A stretch of 64,000 nt of DNA, from NCBI RefSeq assembly GCF_900107765.1, contig NZ_FNQY01000017.1:1-64000 (forward strand), read 5' to 3'. This stretch comes from Arachidicoccus rhizosphaerae (GTDB lineage Bacteria > Bacteroidota > Bacteroidia > Chitinophagales > Chitinophagaceae). The notes below the pieces were generated by a model that was given only the letters and a program-made list of their open reading frames with translations, was not told the origin of the DNA and did no database searches. Shown here piece by piece: positions 62,404 to 64,000 of the stretch; position 1 is the first letter of the stretch, and each line of letters begins with the position of its first letter. The translations under genes and the position numbers were made by a program.

Positions 62404-63243
62404 TTAGTGATCCTTATTTTCTGTAATCAGTTCCAGCCACTGCTGATAGAGGTTTTTTAACCTCGTGATGACAGTGGGATCTTCCAGGATACCTTCGCTG
62501 TTGAATTTGCCTGCAATACCTCTTATATGAATAGACGTGTCGGCCGTAAAGCGACCGCCCAGTGTACGCACAATTAATTCCAGACTTTCTTTCGCTTTAT
62601 CTCCGGAGGCTGCAGCGGTTATAAGTGCCATGGGCTTATTGGTTAAAACAGTCGTAGAAACCAGCCATTCCAGGGCATTTTTTAATATGCCCGGCAAACT
62701 GAATACATATTCCGGTGTACAGATAAGCACACCATCGGCCGCCTGAATTTTATCCCTTAGCTGCTGCACGACTGTCGGTATTCTTAAGTGATCGGCTTTG
62801 GGGACATTTTGTGGGTTGTCAGGATCTAATGAAAAGGTGGCAGGCTTACTTTCAAGGCCTGTTTCACTGTCTAATGTTGCCTGGATGTTATGGCTATTTG
62901 GGGCATTTTCTGAACTGGAAGCTTTTGTGTCGTTTCGGGGATTTTGATGATCCGTCTGGTCAGTAGCTGCTGAACCTGCCACCGGTGCCGGGTTTTCCTT
63001 ATCCAGGTCCGGATCAAAATAAGGAAGTCCTGAAATCGGGAATACATCCCAGTGAACCTTTAGTTCTTCTAAGAAAACTTCCCCCTGATCAGCGTTGAGC
63101 TCCCTGGTATCTGATGGATTGGCTTTATTTTGCGCTTCCGATATTTTTGTTTCAGAGAGCTTTTTTAGGAATTTGACCAGCTTTTGGTTAGAGGAATGGT
63201 CTTTGGTAGAACCGATTAATGCCATTAATTGTATTTGCCGCAT
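62404..63243 (-). CDS. NAD(P)H-dependent FMN reductase with low-complexity insert
   Basis: Flavodoxin-fold reductase of 279 residues, much longer than the usual 170-190. The fold is complete: MALIGSTKDHSSNQ (FMN phosphate loop), a strand leading to PYFDPDLD, then after an insert ADGVLICTPEYVFSLPGILKNALEWL and GKFNSEGILEDP. Between PYFDPDLD and the next conserved helix lie about 70 polar residues (rich in Asn, Ser, Asp, Thr, Pro), with a smaller Asn/Glu-rich insert earlier. The inserts are probably disordered. It reduces FMN or quinones with NAD(P)H; the target is unknown. Confidence 0.82.
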   Translation of the reverse strand: MRQIQLMALIGSTKDHSSNQKLVKFLKKLSETKISEAQNKANPSDTRELNADQGEVFLEELKVHWDVFPISGLPYFDPDLDKENPAPVAGSAATDQTDHQNPRNDTKASSSENAPNSHNIQATLDSETGLESKPATFSLDPDNPQNVPKADHLRIPTVVQQLRDKIQAADGVLICTPEYVFSLPGILKNALEWLVSTTVLTNKPMALITAAASGDKAKESLELIVRTLGGRFTADTSIHIRGIAGKFNSEGILEDPTVITRLKNLYQQWLELITENKDH

Positions 63244-63313
63244 ATGCTGATCTTTTTTGCGTGTTTGTCCGGGTTATTTAAATGCTTCAAAAGCACTGCT
63301 TTTGGCTAAGATA

Positions 63314-63844
63314 CTATTTTTCTGTGTTCTGCAAAGTAAAGACAGGCTCTGTCAGTACGTCAAAATTGACGGAGTTGGCTATAAAACAGCGTTTATGTGC
63401 TTGCTGGTGCAAAAGGGTTGCCAAAGGCTGATCATCCGGGTTGGAAAGTCGCACTTCAGGTTGTAAAATGATCCGGGTAAATTTACCCGGTCGCAGCTGA
63501 ACAGAACCGTTCGTGTTTTTCAGTACGCTTTCCGGTTCCATATAGCCAAGGGCATTATCCTTATAATCTAGTACAGTAATGCCGTTATCAGCACATAAGT
63601 GCAGGTACCACAACATATGGCAGGAGCTGAGGGCTGCGACCAGCATTTCTTCCGGATTATATTTGGTGGCGTCTCCTCTGTACGCCACATCAGAACTTCC
63701 CTGCAAGACCGCTTTGCCTTCAGCGTGAATCTCAAAGCTGCGTTCATAACTGGTATAAGAGTATGTTCCCTGACCCGCAGCCGTCAGCGGGTTGCCGGTC
63801 CATACCAGGTTCACGTTATAAATATGATCTTTGGATTTTGTCAT
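63314..63844 (-). CDS. OsmC-family protein, second type
   Basis: OsmC-like protein of 176 residues. The catalytic cysteines are in LVAALSSCHMLWYLHLC and AHKRCFIANSVNF. It is longer than the other OsmC-like protein in the window and has the YNPEEMLVAALSSC helix typical of the OsmC/YhfA group. Probably a cytosolic organic-peroxide or thiol-linked reductase. It lies 70 bases upstream (on the minus strand) of the FMN reductase, which may be in the same transcript. Confidence 0.88.
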   Translation of the reverse strand: MTKSKDHIYNVNLVWTGNPLTAAGQGTYSYTSYERSFEIHAEGKAVLQGSSDVAYRGDATKYNPEEMLVAALSSCHMLWYLHLCADNGITVLDYKDNALGYMEPESVLKNTNGSVQLRPGKFTRIILQPEVRLSNPDDQPLATLLHQQAHKRCFIANSVNFDVLTEPVFTLQNTEK

Positions 63845-63867
63845 TTAATATTGGATGTAGTTTATGC

Positions 63868-64000
63868 TTAAGATATTTTACTCCAAGCCGTTTTACCGGT
63901 TGACTGCACGAGAAAAGCTCTTAACGTGGCATGCGCAGGATTTTCCAGCTTTTCATCTGCTTCCACCAGATCTGCAGCCAGCTGTTTGGCTACCTTCAGG
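63868..64000 (-). CDS. 3' end of a gene, probably recG
   Basis: The last 44 codons of a minus-strand gene run off the right edge. They read LKVAKQLAADLVEADEKLEN, then PAHATLRAFLVQSTGKTAWSKIS before a stop. The ending ...WSKIS, after a helix with EADEKLENPAH, resembles the C-terminus of Bacteroidota RecG helicases (branch-migrating DNA helicase). With so little sequence this is tentative. The OsmC-like gene follows 24 bases on. Confidence 0.45.
   Translation of the reverse strand, partial: LKVAKQLAADLVEADEKLENPAHATLRAFLVQSTGKTAWSKIS

Noticed and set aside
1-64000. CRISPR arrays, insertion sequences, phage genes
   Set aside because: No regularly spaced repeats and no transposase, integrase or phage structural protein was seen.

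Overview
The window comes from a member of the Bacteroidota, most likely a Chitinophagaceae-like soil or plant-associated bacterium. Evidence: two complete sigma(ECF)/FecR/SusC/SusD modules, a type IX secretion plug protein, a fused alpha/beta branched-chain 2-oxoacid dehydrogenase E1, a bacillithiol synthesis gene (bshC), several TAnnTTTG-type -7 promoter boxes, few Shine-Dalgarno-like sites and moderate GC. No tRNA, rRNA, CRISPR array, phage gene or insertion sequence was seen.

Layout. 0.2-2.6 kb: an iron-sulfur CCG protein, a small conserved protein and a divergent amine-oxidase-like flavoprotein. 2.9-7.7 kb: two tandem paralogous secreted proteins of about 770 residues with no recognised family, whose C-terminal part carries a His...Gly-Ser-Cys-Gly arrangement like clan CD (caspase-like) peptidases. 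8.2-14 kb: a response regulator/histidine kinase pair, truB with an unusual His-rich tail, a LolE/FtsX-type permease and a type IX secretion plug protein.

14-23.3 kb: a D-glucuronate catabolic locus on the minus strand (uxaC, kdgK, eda, exuT, then after a terminator an esterase, uxuB and uxuA), with a divergent LacI-type regulator and three palindromes in the control region. Glucuronate goes to fructuronate (UxaC), mannonate (UxuB), 2-keto-3-deoxygluconate (UxuA), KDPG (KdgK), then pyruvate plus glyceraldehyde-3-phosphate (Eda).

23.5-52.2 kb: a large glycan-utilisation island. Module 1 is sigma factor, FecR, SusC with STN domain, SusD, GH20 and GH3. A LacI-type regulator diverges from a GH76 alpha-mannanase. 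Module 2 is sigma factor, FecR, SusC, SusD, a SusE-like lipoprotein, a second GH76, an SGNH esterase and a GH97, with one antisense macro-domain gene inserted. Together the enzymes target alpha-mannan, beta-glucan, hexosamine-containing glycans and alpha-glucan or alpha-galactoside, the polymers expected in fungal walls or mannoproteins; this substrate assignment is inference.

52.5-64 kb: an orphan ECF sigma factor, then a minus-strand group (lipA, a SatD-type protein with HTH, a DUF3307 membrane protein, fused E1), followed by thiol/redox genes: OsmC-like, rimO, bshC, an FMN reductase with a long low-complexity insert, a second OsmC-like gene, and the 3' end of a probable recG running off the window. 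Most transcription units end in clear hairpin terminators. The features most worth following are the tandem caspase-like proteins, the SatD/DUF3307 pair with repeated TATAAGC boxes, and the hairpins placed between both sigma and anti-sigma genes.
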